64,000 nt of DNA from Arctopsyche grandis (lineage: Eukaryota > Arthropoda > Insecta > Trichoptera > Hydropsychidae), in the NCBI RefSeq assembly GCF_051622035.1, contig NC_135364.1, forward strand, positions 1,383,001 through 1,447,000, in the 5' to 3' direction. The notes below the pieces were generated by a model. That model searched no databases. It was not told the origin of the DNA and saw nothing but the letters and a program-made list of their open reading frames with translations. The position numbers and the translations under genes are program-made. This document shows, in pieces, positions 45,541-57,175 of the stretch (the first letter of the stretch is position 1; every line of letters begins with the position of its first letter).

Positions 45541-47159
45541 TAACCTTTCTTTAACTGATATCTATTCTTGTTAATTTGGGGAAAAGTGTTAAATCGTGTG
45601 ATATATTCAAAAACAGGTTTATTACTGTAAATTTTTTTCAATGATAATTTTTATATCTAATATTTATTCATAAACTATTTCAAGTGAAAACAATATATAC
45701 ATATTTATGTATTAAGTGCGTCGGAACTTTAATCTAAGCACCAGTCAATTGAAAAATTTTCAAACACACGCACATCAAGTATCCACACTTCATAGTTTGT
45801 AGACAACGATTTAAATACAGTTTAAGCCTCACCCTACCCCCACACCCTTATAAATATATTTTTTTATTTATATCGAGAACGTCTTTGTTCGGTTCGAATC
45901 TTCCGCTAAGCGAAAACTTTCTCAAAAGCTCGCATTTACATACAAAGACGTTTTGTTTTCCGACATCGGCCGAAAGTTCTCGACGCTTTCACGTTCGAAA
46001 TAGGCGTTAAATTTTCGACAAATTTCCACGATCTCCCCCCGCTCGCTATAAACCACCCCTCGCTCATTTACATACGAATATGAAGCCCCCCCCCTCTCGC
46101 AAATCGCCGCGGATAACAACACGATAAAAACGCGTAGAATTAAATATTCATCGAATAGTTTGAATTTTAAAATTAATTATAATGGCGACGTCGAAAATGC
46201 GCAGTCGCGAATTAAAGCTTTAACATTAATTTAACGTATAGGATTTTAATTAATTTTCCTCGGATTGGATCACGCGAGCGTGTAATGTATACGATTTTGG
46301 GAAATTATATTGTCTAAGGTTAAACTGAACCCTACTTCGCCGCCGAAACGTGAATATTCTATTCGTAAGCGAAAATTTTCCGAGAGTTTCCACAGAACTT
46401 TCAACCCTAAAAATATACATTTTTAATAAGTTTAATACGCACAAGTTACGCCACTAGACACAAAGTGACCTTTATAGTTTATTTATCCATCGATAAATTT
46501 CAAATGACTTTTGGTATTACATTTTATTTTTAAATGAAACTTTTATTTTAGATAAACCTTTTTCCACTGTGTCTCTGGGGTAAACTTTCCCATCTTAAAT
46601 AGTAGAATGTAGCCACAGAATCACAAAGAATTACTTTTTAATACATTAATATTTATAATACATTATATATAATATTAAAATAATTAAAAATGTACCAACG
46701 GGAAATTATTTCAAGCCTATATAATTTTTTTCTTTGGATGCTTTTTTTATGAGACATAACATGGAATATTCAATCGATTTTTTTGTGTTATGTATATATA
46801 CATATACATACATACATATACCTATGATATTAGCGGAAAATTGAAAAAAGGTTAAAGAATGTAAAAAATAATGTAATTCTAAATTTAATTAATGATCTAC
46901 AAAAAAAAAAAAACATTCATCTTTATGTGGTTGAACAGATGAATTTAAATTTATGATAAAATTTAATTCAAATTGATAAGAATTTTGCACACCTTGCGAA
47001 TATTTTATGTAATTTAAATTTTTTATGCCAGCGACTGAAAACGGCGACATAAAATTGCTAAGAATTTCCTTTAAGAATATCGTGTATGATTATAATCACT
47101 TTGCAAAAACGGTTTCGAAAAAAAAGATTTAAATTAAATTAAATCATTGAGTTATAAAA
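45541..47159. other. Sequence without a gene; GC-richer island
   Basis: 45840-46450 is a GC-richer island with C6 (46035-46040) and C9 (46086-46094) tracts and many TTTTCG/CGAAA words. Short minus-strand open frames there have no features. The remainder is AT-rich with a TATATACATATACATACA run near 46795. Confidence 0.4.
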
Positions 47160-47315
47160 TGTATGTACAAGTCTAAATCCATAGATGTATCTATGGATTA
47201 ATTAATTAAAAGCAGCGATTTATTTAATAAAAATGCTGCAATGTTTCTAATTAATTTTCTAGGCAGGCGCATTGGTGTCTATCTGTTAGGCCTTCCTGGT
47301 ATATATTTATGTAAA
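47160..47315 (+). mobile_element. SINE 3' fragment with hairpin tail
   Basis: It contains ATGTATCTATGGATTAATTA, AATGCTGCAATGTTTCTAAT and GGCAGGCGCATTGGTGTCTA then AGGCCTTCCTGGTATATA. These are in the same order as the reverse complement of the SINE at 50503-50900. Only the 3' part is present. Confidence 0.7.
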
Positions 47316-49117
47316 AACAAAAATAATAAAATAAAATGTATATATGTACATATGTATATTTAAAAAAAATAAGAAAATGTAAATGTTATATTCCTCAATC
47401 TAATTTCAATCATAAAATACATATAAATTTCACAACTGTATGACTTTATGTTGAAATTGATTTAAATATTCTCGTAGGAAAGTCGCAAGTTACCTTTATG
47501 AGATTTTTTCCTCTATTTCGTTCTCCATATTTTTCAAACGAGTGAGTTATTTCGAGTCGTAGTAATTTTTAGAGCACGTTATTTTTTCACGCGTAGCAAA
47601 ATATGAAGATAGACTCGGGCACGTCTTTTTTTCTATTCTACTTGTTTTAGTAACAAATTGTAGAGACGTGTTCTCATCACGTGTTTCGGGGTGAAAACAA
47701 CTGTTTTCCGGTCCCCTATCTCCCCCCATTCCGTTCACTTCATAGCATTGGCGGAAAACTTGTTTATTTAGAAAATTCCTGCCGGTTTTCCAAGCATTAA
47801 TCAAAACGTACGTGGGTAAATTAACCTAACATTCCAAGCACATCAATACACAATTCATTCGATATATACATACATATACATATCATATTCAAACGCGTAC
47901 TCAAACACAGTTGAATTTTCCATCCATCTTAATATAACAGACCCTACTTAAAACGGGGCAAAAAAAAAAGGTTTGACATTGACTATTCTTATAATTAAAT
48001 ATGTATGCGAGAAAATTTGCTGATCCAAATAAAGAGTGACTGTTTCGTTTAGTGTCTTTTTCAAAAATAAAAAGCCCCAAATTTCCCTTCCCTTCCATTA
48101 AAAAATTAAATTAAAAATTCAAACACTGAACATATTTAATTTCGTCCGTTTTAAAAAAACTAAGTTTAATTGCTCGAAAAAATGTAAAAAGAGAGACACA
48201 GAGAGAGAGACGCGCTTTATTATGTTAAGCTTCGTTAAGGCCAAGTTTTAACGCTCGCATGTGAATTTTGAATACTATATATACACAGTTCATGGATTGA
48301 AATCCGAGAAAAATTACCATCAAAGTCTGCTATTTTTTTTTACATACCATTACAATATTGAATTTGGAATGAAAGTTCGGTTTTTTAATGTCGAATCACG
48401 TCCGCTCTCGAATCCGGCACCATTTAACACGATAGTTCAAAATGGATGGCACTTTGACACCTTGTCTGGGGCTATATTTATATTAAATATTCACACGATG
48501 AAGTCAGAGTGTTAATATGCGGATTTGTATGCGTTGGAAATGCACGTCGATGCAGTTAATCAAACTTGCACCTGCAACCAAACCGAACATGCAACACTTC
48601 AAAGATACACTCTATTAATGTTTAATGGGATTTAGCACACATGAATGCTATTCATTTATGAATAATTTTATCAAATTAAATATTTGGACGTAGTTTTACC
48701 CCATGATTTTTCACGTAAAACTGCATCTATGCACTATTGAAAGTATACATACATATATTAGTGGTTTTTATCATTTGATCTTGATATTCAATGCTTAATT
48801 TGATTCACACTATAATTTTTCATTAATTAATTAAATATGAATTGTGCGATTATTTTCAAATAGAAAACAATTCACACTTCCAATTTCAGTCGTTTCATAA
48901 ATTGATGAAAAGTTTCATATAATTCTTCAAAAACGAATTGAAAGTTGTTTGACCTTCTTAATTTCACAAATAAATATATGAAAGGAACTTATTTCAAACA
49001 TGCAGTTCGGATTTGGTGTGAAAAGTTGTAGAACGATTCCAGATGAAAGTCCTGAAGATAATTAGGTCGAAGTTTTATTTACATAGATATATACATATTT
49101 TATTTTTACATAGATAT
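47316..49117. other. Sequence without a recognised gene
   Basis: 47500-47810 is GC-richer with an 85-codon open frame (minus) lacking features. A GAGAGA run lies at 48190-48215. 48260-48515 holds an 84-codon plus-strand frame with no recognisable motif. Confidence 0.4.
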
Positions 49118-49175
49118 ACATATACCAGAAAGGCCTAACAGGTAAACCCCAATGCGCCTTCCTAGACTCTTTTCG
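49118..49175 (-). mobile_element. SINE hairpin tail fragment
   Basis: TATACCAGAAAGGCCTAACA followed by GGTAAACCCCAATGCGCCTT and CCTAG: the minus-strand terminal hairpin module of the SINE family, without a body. Confidence 0.6.
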
Positions 49176-49370
49176 TGGGTGTAAAAACGAGGCAATTTTA
49201 TGGTTGTTTGGTGGCTCCTAGCTCCTATAAAAAGTAATTATAAAGTGGATATCCTAGCATATTAAAAAATAGTTTTTCTAGTGCCATAATTGAAGAAGTG
49301 AGAAGTGTAATACGACAAGGTGCTGGTGTCCAGCCCACTTAAGCAAGCTGGACAGACTTGCGTTCATAGC

Positions 49371-49633
49371 TGTTACGACCTATTTCCCCCTCCATTCACT
49401 GTAATGCTCTATAAGTTACAATGCTCACGCACAGTCAGATAGACACGTACGAGACACGTATAAGTGGTCAACCGAGACACTTCTCTTAGACGAACTGTTC
49501 ACATCTCTGAGCAGTTCGGAAGTATAGTCACGTGAAATCAGAAAGCACGCAACTTATGGAGCAATACAGAAAAGTGTACTTTAAATTACAATAAATGTAA
49601 GATAAGGAAAGAAGGACGAATTTCATTTCAACA
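49371..49633 (+). mobile_element. LTR remnant (probably BEL/Pao or Gypsy type)
   Basis: It starts TGTTACGACCTATTTCCCCC and ends CATTTCAACA. It has a CTCTATAAG TATA-like site at about 49408 and an AATAAATG polyadenylation-type signal at about 49590, in the expected LTR order. Downstream, CATGGTCCTTCGAACAGGG (49672-49690) resembles the leader found after LTRs of BEL/Pao elements. No gag or pol follows, so only an LTR and leader piece remain. Class is inferred. Confidence 0.5.
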
Positions 49634-49639
49634 TTCTAG

Positions 49640-50502
49640 ATCCCGAACATAATCCTGATACAATTCCAAACATGGTCCTTCGAACAGGGTCCTTCAATCT
49701 CAAACACAAGCTGCGTATCGTCTTCTTGAATCGCGAGCGAAATAACTCCGTTTAGAAAAGTCACACATTAAAAAAAATGAACTGAAAAGTCCGCTACCAC
49801 CCCGAACAATATAATAGCAGTGAATAAATAAAATTGAAATTTAGGCGAAACGGCTTTTTTCCCGATTTCGCAGCGGCTAAAGAGATAACGGTGGCCGTTA
49901 GAGTCGAGTCGCGCGCGTATATTAGCGACGCGAATCGAATAAGGGATTCGATACTTAATTTTCGGCGTCTAAATTGGCGCCATTTCAGCGCTGAAAGACC
50001 GACGCCCCTTCATAGGGGATCGATCGCATAAAACTTTATGGGGGTTCGTCCGTGGGACTGACAAAGAAATGGAGAGACCCACCCCGAGGAAATAGTTGCG
50101 CCTAGAGGAGACGCCTAATGGCGCCTGAAAGAGTGACCAAAGTTCGCCGTTCGTCCCAAATGAAAATATTTTCAGTTAACTCTTTCAGGGTAAAAGTTGA
50201 CGGTAAACAAGATGCTGGCGCTGCACGGACGAGACCGTTCTAAAACGTCTCCATTGCATACAAACGAAAAGTTGCCCGACTCGGGAAAACTCCTACTTGA
50301 AAACACCTTCCTCGAATTAGATGTCTCAAATTGTCATTTGATGCTTCTCTTGCTCGTTACTCGATGGAGTTAGTTTTCAAACTACTACAAACTGCACGTA
50401 ATGGAATACATATATGACTGTTCATTAACAAATTGAGTTCAATATAACAAAAATAATATTCACTTTTTGACGACCATACAATGTGACCATCAATTTTGCC
50501 TT
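49640..50502. other. GC-richer unique segment
   Basis: 49840-50330 is clearly GC- and CpG-richer than the flanks. Its 65-codon open frame (49834-50031, +) has no clear family. No splice-bounded coding segment could be supported. Confidence 0.4.
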
Positions 50503-50900
50503 TTTTTTTACATATATACCAGGAAGGCCTTTTAGGTAACCCCAATGCGCCTTCCTGGCCAATTACAAACATTGCAGCATTTTTTTTTATATTATACAAG
50601 TTGCTGAATTACGAGACACTGAAAAACTCGCAAATTAATCTATGAATTGTACATCAATTTTATTGTACATTAATCAATCTCAAATAGTGGTAGGAAGGAT
50701 ATTTAGCTAATTTTACCGGGAAACGTTTCAACAATGAAATCAGAGAAAATTGGCAAACTCTGATAGGAAACGATTGACCTGGAGCACAAATATCCAGCAC
50801 TACAAATTCTTTTCAATCGAGGTCAGCTCATGGGATCGAACCCAGCGCCTCTCGACACTAAGCAGAAGCTTAACGACCGAGCTATGCTGCTGGCTAGTGA
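50503..50900 (-). mobile_element. tRNA-derived SINE with terminal hairpin
   Basis: On the minus strand the head has TAGCTCGGTCGTTAAG (about 50884-50869, A box) and GGGTTCGATCCC (about 50843-50832, B box). The body follows with CAATTTTCTCTGATTTCATT and GTTTCAGTGT-like blocks, then CTGCAATGTTTGTAATTGG. The element ends in CCAGGAAGGC, 20-odd bases including GGGGTTACC, then GCCTTCCTGG: a perfect 10-bp inverted pair. TATATATG follows. This is the best-preserved copy of the family. It is Pol III-type by its boxes. Confidence 0.85.
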
Positions 50901-50973
50901 CAGTTAATATGGAAATACGTATGTTTTTTGATTAAAAATTTAAATTGAATAAAAAATAATACAATATAATACA

Positions 50974-51333
50974 CTAGCTGAACCCGGCGTGCGTTGCAAA
51001 ACCAGAATTACGAATGCAATTCCCGTTCCCGTTTCAAGTGATGGTTGGAGCTCAACTCGTGTCTCTTCAAAGCCGTGTCGTCATAAACCAACTGGTAACG
51101 TGTTTACCAACAAACACATTTCCTTGACTACACAATGGCGCTACATAATTTCGCGTCGGTAAAATCGTCATTACGAATATTATTATTAAGAGGATATTTC
51201 CCGTTTTTTTTTCACAGTAAGCTTCCCGAACATGCATACAACAAATCCTAAGAGTTCCATCGTAATCGGTTGAGTGATTTAGGAGCCTATACGAGACAGA
51301 CAGACAGACAAACAGACATTCAATTTTATATAC
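50974..51333 (-). mobile_element. Helitron-like element (family C), copy 1
   Basis: On the minus strand it ends GGGTTCAGCTAG followed by T (end 50974) and begins near AAATTGAATGTCTGTTTGTC (about 51330). It is collinear with 57715-58083: shared blocks are AATGCAATTCCCGTTCCCGT, CAGTAAGCTTCCC, CATACAACAAATCCT and AGGAGCCTATACGAGACAGA. It contains a short GACA microsatellite. The 90-codon minus-strand open frame is not conserved between copies. Confidence 0.8.
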
Positions 51334-51343
51334 ATACATACAA

Positions 51344-51385
51344 CTAACTGTATTACCCGGCTTCGCTCGGTATTTGTAATATTGC
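51344..51385 (-). mobile_element. Helitron-like 3' end (family A)
   Basis: Minus-strand ATATTACAAATACCGAGCGA then AGCCGGGTAATACAGTTAG and T, the family A terminus with TTAG in place of CTAG. The RTE retrotransposon begins directly beside it, so the rest of this Helitron copy was separated from its end by that insertion or lost. Confidence 0.65.
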
Positions 51386-51415
51386 TGTCGGTTCCCTCAT
51401 CACTGAGGATCGTGA

Positions 51416-51822
51416 CTATGATGTGCGGTCAACCAGCTGCCTCCATTCAGTTCTAAATTCGGCCAGGCGAAGACTTGCTACTGTGGAAGCGCCCGTCGCT
51501 GCAGATACTTGGTCAGTCCAGCGTGCGGGGGATCTGCCTCTGGCTCTTCTGCCTTCGACGCTACCAACCACAACCAACCGCTCCAGGCTCTCCTCACCTC
51601 TTCGTGCAATGTGGCCGAAGAACTGCAATATACGTTTCAGGCATATTGTTGACAATCTATCCTTGATTTTCAATTCTTCAAGAATAGACACATTCGTGCG
51701 TTTGTCGGTCCAAGGCACGCGCAGTAGCCGTCTCCAGGACCACATCTCGAAGGCATCGATTCTCCGTCTATCCGCCGCCTTCATGGTCCACGTCTCGACA
51801 CCATAAAGGCAGACAGAAAAAA
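51416..51822 (-). pseudogene. RTE ORF, C-terminal part after a frameshift
   Basis: This frame carries VCLYGVETWTMKAADRR, FEMWSWRRLLRVPWTD, RTNVSILEELKIKDRL, FGHIARRGEESLERLV and RGRSPARWTDQV. This is the conserved C-terminal domain of RTE ORF2 proteins, ending at a stop near 51416. It should be continuous with the upstream frame. An extra base in the A7/T7 run at 51817-51823 puts it out of phase. Everything else in it is open. Confidence 0.85.
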
Positions 51823-54413
51823 ACGAGACTCTTCACGAGACGGATTTTGACAGCAGTTGTAATGGCTCTATTCTTCCAAATCTTCGTTAGTTGTGACATT
51901 GCCGATTTTGCTAATGTAATCCGGCGCCGTATTTCTAATTCGCTGCCGCCGTTGTTAGATATGAGTGACCCCAGATAGATAAAATTATCAACCACATCTA
52001 TACCGTTTAAAGCTGAGTTGTTGTTTTGCAGCTGTTGGTGACGGTCAATTATCATAATTTTTGTTTTGGGGCGGTTTATCTGGAGGCCAAGCACATTACT
52101 CTCTGTCTCAACACGACGGATCAGTTCGGCCATTTCTTCATGATTATTAGCTATGAGCGTTGTGTCATCCGCATACCTAAGATTGGATAGTTTTTTTCCA
52201 CCAATGGACACTCCACCCTTCCAACCATCCAGTGCTCTACGCATTATATACTCTCCATATATATTAAATAGGTCTGGAGATAATATACATCCTTGCCTTA
52301 CTCCACGTTGTACTCGAAAATTTGTCGAGTTTAGCGAATTGATTCGAACTACTGCATTGTTATCATTATACAAGTTATGTATTATTTTTACAAGATGCAT
52401 GGGGACTCCCATGTCCAGTAGAACTTTCCACAGATAGTCCCAGTTCACAAAGTCAAAAGCTTTTTTATAGTCTATAAAACAAAGAACGGCTGGAGTTTGA
52501 AACTCCCGACATTTTTCAATGAGTTGACGTATATTCAGTATTTGTTCCCTCGTCCCTTTGCCTTTTACAAACCCTGCTTGTTCGTTCGGTATTTGCCATC
52601 CAAGGTAACTGCTCAAACGATCTTTAATTATATACAGCAATACTTTACTAGAGTGCGATATTAAGGCTAAGGTCCTGTAATTCTCGCATTTTTTTGTAGA
52701 TCCTTTCTTGTGTAAGGGAATGAATATTGAATTGACCCAATCTTTCGGCCATACTCCGTTTACCCAGATCTTGTTGCACATATTACATAGCGCCTTTATC
52801 GCAGTTTCACCAAGCTCTTTCAGAAGTTCAGCTTGTATACCATCGCTGCCAGGAGACTTTTGACATTTCAGTTTCTTTATGGCATTTACAACTTCAGATG
52901 TCAAGATGTCAGGCTCCCTGACATCATCAATTAGGGAAACAATTGAGGTCGACGAACTACCACTGTACAATTCCGAACAGTATTCTTTCCATCGGTTGAG
53001 TATCACATCAATATCTGTAAGCGTGTTTCCAAATTGATCATCTATTGTCCAAGTTTTGGGTGAAAATTTTTGAGTGACGATTTTTACTTTGTGAAAAATA
53101 TCCCTTGCCTGATTCTTTAATGCGTGTTTTTCTATTTCCTCACATATGTCATTTATATATTTAGCTTTATCCCGCCTACAACTCCTTTGAATATCTTTAT
53201 GTAATATTGCATACCTTTCAAGATATTCTGTCGATGTTATGCCAGTTTGTTTAAGTCTTTTACGTTCTTTTATCTTAACCCAAGTTGAATCAGAGATAAA
53301 AGACTTACGATGTTCATTTTGCGGTGTTTGATGTTTTCTGGCATACCGAATTATGAGATCTTTAAAAATTTTCCAAGACTCTTCTACATCTACATTAGGA
53401 TTTATTTGGAATTCTGCATCTTTTTCTCTGATTACATTGCCAAAATTAATTACATCATCATTGGTGAGTTTAATTGCTTTATTTTGATGTCTTTTAATCA
53501 TTTTCAATTTCAGTCGAAATTTAGCAACAAGTAAGTTATGGTCCGATCCGCAATCTGCACCTGGATATGTTTTGACGTTATGTATCGATGATTTCCATCT
53601 AGAATTTATTAATACATAATCGATTTGGTTGCGGTGACGATCCCCAGGAGATATCCAAGTGTACAATCGCCTAGGATGATGTTGAAACCAAGTATTCATA
53701 ATGGACATTTTATTTTCAATGCAGAAACTTATAAGTTTCTCTCCTCTCTCATTTTGAATACCCAATCCATATTTACCTACTATGTTATCAATGTTGCTAT
53801 TATTACCGACTTTGGCATTAAAATCACCAAGAATGATGGTCATTTCTTTGTTTGAGATATTTGACAATGTATCGAGTAGTGAAGTATAGAACGCATTTAT
53901 TTTAATATCTTCGGCATCTGCAGTAGGAGCATATATTTGAAGGATGTTGAGTTTATACGGATGCGTGTTGAGTTTTAAGTGTATAAGTCTGTCGCTTATG
54001 GGGTTGTAGCCAATTAGTGCACTGGTTAATTTAGATGCTAAGATCACCGCGACACCGCTATGTGACGAATCTTGGTTACCAGAAAAATATATCGTATTTC
54101 CATTTGAAGTTTTATAATGGCCGTTGTTCTTCCAGTGCGTTTCCGATATTCCGAGTATATCTAGCCCATGACTGTACATCTCTTTCTCAACAACCAGTGT
54201 TTTCCCAGGATTCAGGAGTCCTCTAACGTTCCAAGTACCTATTTTGGATTTGTTCCGTAAAGTTTCTCCAGTCGCATATTTTCCACATGATGCCTGGTGA
54301 GTCACATGCATGTGGCCAGTAGCCAATTTCACACCGTGAGACCTGGAACCTCGAAGGCGCCGGGTGTCAGACGGAGAGTCAGACTTCTTCACACTTTTAT
54401 TTTTGTACATCAT
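51823..54413 (-). pseudogene. RTE ORF: endonuclease and reverse transcriptase
   Basis: The first ATG of the long frame is at 54413 (MMYKNKSVKKSD). The frame is open a further 31 codons upstream without an ATG. Endonuclease: SKIGTWNVRGLLNPGK, GISETHW, QIYAPT, ILGDFNAKVG and CGSDHNLLVAKF. Reverse transcriptase: KSPGSDGIQAELLKEL, PLHKKGSTKKCENYRTLALI, IDYKKAFDFVNW, VRQGCILSPDLFNIYGEYI and the catalytic YADD at 52164-52175. After KIRLVKSLV the frame shifts in the homopolymer at 51817-51823 and, uncorrected, ends at 51768 with unrelated residues. Apart from that one base the protein appears complete (roughly 1000 residues), so this is a very young copy or the base is an assembly error. RTE elements have no separate ORF1, which fits. 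Confidence 0.9.
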
Positions 54414-54815
54414 AGTTATCTTGGGAGAATACTGCAGTGGATTCCCACTTCCTTCTACAGCGCAGTAAATGTTTTGACATCTTATACTGGCAGAGCTGCT
54501 GCCCACTACCAGGGATTTATTATAGAGTTTCCTTCTCTGTCAAAGATGATACGGTACCTTTGAAAACCGGGTTGTGCTTTTGTTAAGCGGCGGCACTTAC
54601 TCGCCGCTGACCTGAGACCGTCATAGTGTTGTGTGACATTTTATAGAGTGAAACTTACCACGGATTCACTCATCACCACTCTTATCTCAGCGCTCCTTGT
54701 CCAGGACCACCATGTCGCCATGGCAGTTGACTACAAGAGTCGTTCCCCTATCTGCAACTTGGGGACCTGAGCGGTTGCATGGAGCTCTGCTCTGAGCTTA
54801 ATAATTACTCTGTGC

Positions 54816-55559
54816 GGACGGACGTGTGTTTCCATTTATGATATATTTACATATATTGACAGTTTATTCACAATCATAATATTTATTAAATTAGTACCAA
54901 ACATTAACAAGTATCCAATATCAAATATTAAATTATCAAAACTAAATATTAAATAATTCAACACTCAACATTAAATAATCAATTATGAAATAATTCAACA
55001 CTCAACATTAAATAATCAATTATGAAATAATTCAACATTAAATATCAAACCATTCACTCAATATTAAATATGAAATAATTCAACGTTAAATATTATCAAT
55101 ACTATCATTAATAAATCAATCGACGTTAATAGTAAATTATTATCAAAAGAAATGTGATCGAAATTATGTGGGTAATTATGTAAATATGAAAATATTATAA
55201 ATTTAAATTCCATTTAAAAAATATGAAATCAAGCATAGGTAATGATTCTGAATATGTACTAACTTGCGAGGCGCCAGAAGAGCTACATACTCATCCCAGC
55301 ACCTCCTCTTTAGCTCCAATTTAACACAAAATTCTACATACTTATCGGGAACAACACACAAACACACGTCCGCACCGAGCTCGCTCAACCCGCGAAATAT
55401 AAATATAAAAATATTTGTAATATAAACCGTTTAAACATGACTAATCTAATAGTAAACATTTTATTAAATTTATTTAAATAGTTTTATTTTATATGAATTT
55501 ATTTGAATACTCATTTGTTTTTTTTTTTAATAAATTCACGAACAAACAAACATATATAC
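54816..55559. other. AT-rich sequence with minisatellite
   Basis: No gene. It holds the tandem repeat at 54895-55130. A short GC-richer patch at 55265-55395 contains a 61-codon minus-strand frame with no recognisable motif. Confidence 0.45.
54895..55130 (+). repeat. AT-rich minisatellite, unit about 37 bp
   Basis: The best copies read AATAATTCAACACTCAACAT followed by TAAATAATCAATTATGA, repeated back to back at about 54952-55060. More diverged copies lie on both sides (AATATTAAATTATCAAAACT; CATTAAATATCAAACC). Confidence 0.8.
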
Positions 55560-55560
55560 T

Positions 55561-55926
55561 GTCTCTTTCGAAATTATATGTATACCAGAATCCGGCGGCG
55601 CTTGCACCCTCTAGGGCTTCACCCACGGCGGCCCCTCCGCCCCCTAGGGCTTCGCCCCTGGTGGTGCCTACGCCCCCGGGGACTTCGAATCCTTTGAATC
55701 GAAAAAAATCGAATCGGCGCCTTTAAATCGAAAAAAAAAATCGAATGTGTCGTCTATGAACGAACGAACGAAGGTTACATACAAACATACATACATATGT
55801 ACATACATGCAAAATCTCTTTCGAAATTATATATTAGATGTATCTATTTATACTTTTATTTTATATTAATTCGTGTATTAATACCTTTTCTGAGCCACCC
55901 GTTGAAGTTAACGGGCACAACACTAG
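55561..55926 (+). mobile_element. Helitron-like composite with very GC-rich core
   Basis: Two copies of the terminal module TCTCTTTCGAAATTATAT lie at 55562 and 55815. Between them, 55590-55690 is an extremely GC-rich block with CTAGGGCTTC(A/G)CCC repeated, then AAATCGAAAAAAATCGAAT-type repeats. From 55815 to 55926 is a 112-bp element starting TC and ending with the hairpin CCCGTTGAAGTTAACGGG, CACAACA, then CTAG. That is a family B-type end. Open frames over the GC block are compositional. Confidence 0.65.
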
Positions 55927-57175
55927 GACAATATGTAATTTCCAATAAATATGCATATTTATTGGAATTTGATTCTGATTATTATACGAAAATTTACATA
56001 GAAAAACAAACAGCCTGACAAAAACTCATCTAATATACATACACATGCATAATCAACTCACAAATTCGATTAATTTACGGGCTTTCACGATAAAAATTAT
56101 ATTTTGTTAAAAAATTACACCAGTTATTTATATTTATTTTCGAGTTGCTCGTTTTGCTTCAATTGTATGATTTGTTGGCAGTTGTTTTCAACCATTCCGA
56201 TGATGATAATTAATTCAACGTCAGCTCACGAGGCTTTGTTTTTACACTGTGGTGTACATTATTTACGTGTGCGGAAAATCTGAAAGCGGACTTCGAATCC
56301 GGCGAGAAAATTCGTTTTTCCGGAATACCCCAGTTGATTGGCGTGACGTTACACTATACAAAAGCATGTACATACACACGTACACACATAGGTACGTGTA
56401 AAAACAAATTTAGACTTTTGCCCGGTGTATTGCAAGTCGTTTAACAAGTTTTGCTCTGCAACGGTATATTACTGACGTCGAATTGAGCAAAGTTTGCAAT
56501 CAAGTAGAAGCAAGAATAACTATTCTTGTTTGCCGTGCTTAATCCAACTTCATACGAGAGCAAAAGCTCGGCGGTCCACGGACCGAGCGTTTCATTTTTG
56601 TATTATTTTTATATACCCTCGATAGTATAAAAGTTGAACCGGATTTCTAATACTTAAATATATGGGTTTTTAAAAATATCAACTTTATAACGGCGATTCG
56701 AAACGTTCTACACATCACTTAATAAACAGGAAATATACACATCAAAGCAAAAAGTATTTTTCAAGACTCACATTATAGAACAGCTAGACAGTCGCTTAAG
56801 TTTCAGATAATTGTTTACGGTTAAGCAAATGTGAATAGAGCGCAACCTCAAACGTGAAGCAACTCACTCACAGGTTAAACTTCGACTGCTAATTTCAACT
56901 CTCGAAATGAAGTCACTCAGGTGATAACCGTCTCGGACCAAAAGCGGTTCAATTTAACTGTCATGGCTTCATTTGACAGTTGAGATTAACCGTCGATCTA
57001 AACTTTATACTCGCCTCCAGGTTTTGACGGCTATCAATTAAGACATAATAATAATATCTTCACCTACAGTCCGTTTAACTACCCGTCGAGCGATAAGAAA
57101 TTTTTCGACCTGTTTCTTTATTTCCAAACGTTAGGTTGATCTGTTTGTTTTTAACTTGCGTTTGTTTTGTTTCAG
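55927..57175. other. Presumed intron upstream of the Ig-domain exon
   Basis: No recognisable coding segment. 56230-56600 is somewhat GC-richer unique sequence. The last 50 bases (57126-57175) are pyrimidine-rich with TTTTTAAC (57149-57156) as a possible branch site, ending TTTGTTTTGTTTCAG, a strong 3' splice site. Confidence 0.5.

Larger units (their letters stand above)
51386..54815 (-). mobile_element. RTE-type LINE retrotransposon, nearly full length
   Basis: Minus strand. The 5' untranslated region (about 54815-54414) is GC-richer than the flanks. A single long ORF encodes endonuclease, reverse transcriptase and the RTE-specific C-terminal domain. The 3' end carries CACGATCCTCAGTGATGAGG (51413-51394), a sequence typical of insect RTE termini. 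The element is about 3.4 kb, the usual size for RTE. It abuts a Helitron 3' end on its 3' side. The 5' boundary is approximate. Confidence 0.85.

Noticed and set aside
55493..55726. Alanine/proline-rich 64-77-codon frames
   Set aside because: Product of the GC-rich repeated block in a Helitron-like element; no protein family.
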